Shown here piece after piece: positions 7,452-7,646 of a stretch of 7,646 bases of DNA; the stretch's first letter is position 1; each line of letters begins with the position of its first letter. A model generated the notes under the pieces. It was not told where the DNA came from. It ran no database searches and saw only the letters and a program-made list of their open reading frames with translations. The stretch is from Bacteroidota bacterium (lineage in GTDB: Bacteria > Bacteroidota > Bacteroidia > Chitinophagales > Saprospiraceae), in contig QQUB01000777.1 of NCBI GenBank assembly GCA_008501835.1, positions 1-7,646 of the forward strand, in the 5' to 3' direction. The position numbers and the translations under genes are program-made.

Positions 7452-7646
7452 ATGAAGAAAAATAAAACGTTGACAGCGGTACTCCTGGTCATGGTAGTTG
7501 GCATTTGGGGAGTTATCATTTTTCGGGTGGTTAATCATTTTCAAACTTCTGATGATTTTGTGGTAAATGATAATTACCCTTTACCCCCTATTGCAGATAA
7601 AACCCAGCAAAAGGAAAGTTTTGAATTACTGCTTGATATTCTGATC
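7452..7646 (+). CDS. Single-pass membrane protein, possible GspC/PilP-like, 3' end outside window
   Basis: The ATG lies eight bases after the stop of the lipoprotein gene, and 65 codons are open to the right edge. The visible part has a short basic end (MKKNK), one transmembrane helix (about 7-24) and then a polar, proline-containing linker (NDNYPLPPIADK, residues 40-51) leading into ESFELLLDILI. Small bitopic proteins with a linker after the membrane helix and a periplasmic domain fit GspC or PilP, the parts that contact the secretin. No diagnostic motif is visible in this fragment, so the assignment rests on layout and on the PilO/GspM-like gene two positions upstream. The reality of the gene is well supported by the frame, spacing and membrane helix. 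Confidence 0.6.
   Translation, partial: MKKNKTLTAVLLVMVVGIWGVIIFRVVNHFQTSDDFVVNDNYPLPPIADKTQQKESFELLLDILI

Overview
This window looks like Bacteroidota DNA. The base composition is AT-rich, start codons lack clear Shine-Dalgarno sequences, and the largest gene encodes a secreted RHS/YD-repeat protein with the N-terminal signature of Bacteroidota members of that family. A lipoprotein with tandem Fn3-like domains is also typical of the phylum. The exact genus cannot be told from the sequence.

Layout. The left 70% (1-5353, minus strand) is one uninterrupted coding region of 1784 codons that runs off the left edge. It has a signal peptide, the RHS-family N-terminal part, a YD-repeat tract, and then, just after the motif RSWLTDIN, at least 368 residues that do not look like YD repeats. 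The minus-strand frame was spot-checked at many positions and stays open, so the gene looks intact as far as it is seen. The numerous short open frames opposite it are shadows.

Positions 5354-5948 are a divergent, AT-rich spacer without a convincing gene. It carries two perfect inverted repeats and one near-perfect direct repeat that may be regulatory.

The right end (5949-7646, plus strand) is the start of a tightly packed operon. It holds a single-pass membrane protein of PilO/GspM-like layout (181 aa), an overlapping probable lipoprotein with three Fn3-like domains (319 aa), and the start of a second single-pass membrane protein with a short cytoplasmic end and a proline-containing periplasmic linker (65 codons seen). 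Together these suggest the inner-membrane assembly platform of a type II secretion or type IV pilus-like machine, with a lipoprotein as an unfamiliar extra part. This is an inference from architecture; the diagnostic ATPase, secretin, platform or pseudopilin genes are not in the window.

No RNA genes, CRISPR arrays, insertion sequences or clear terminators were seen. The RHS gene and the operon diverge, so a functional link between them is possible but not shown.
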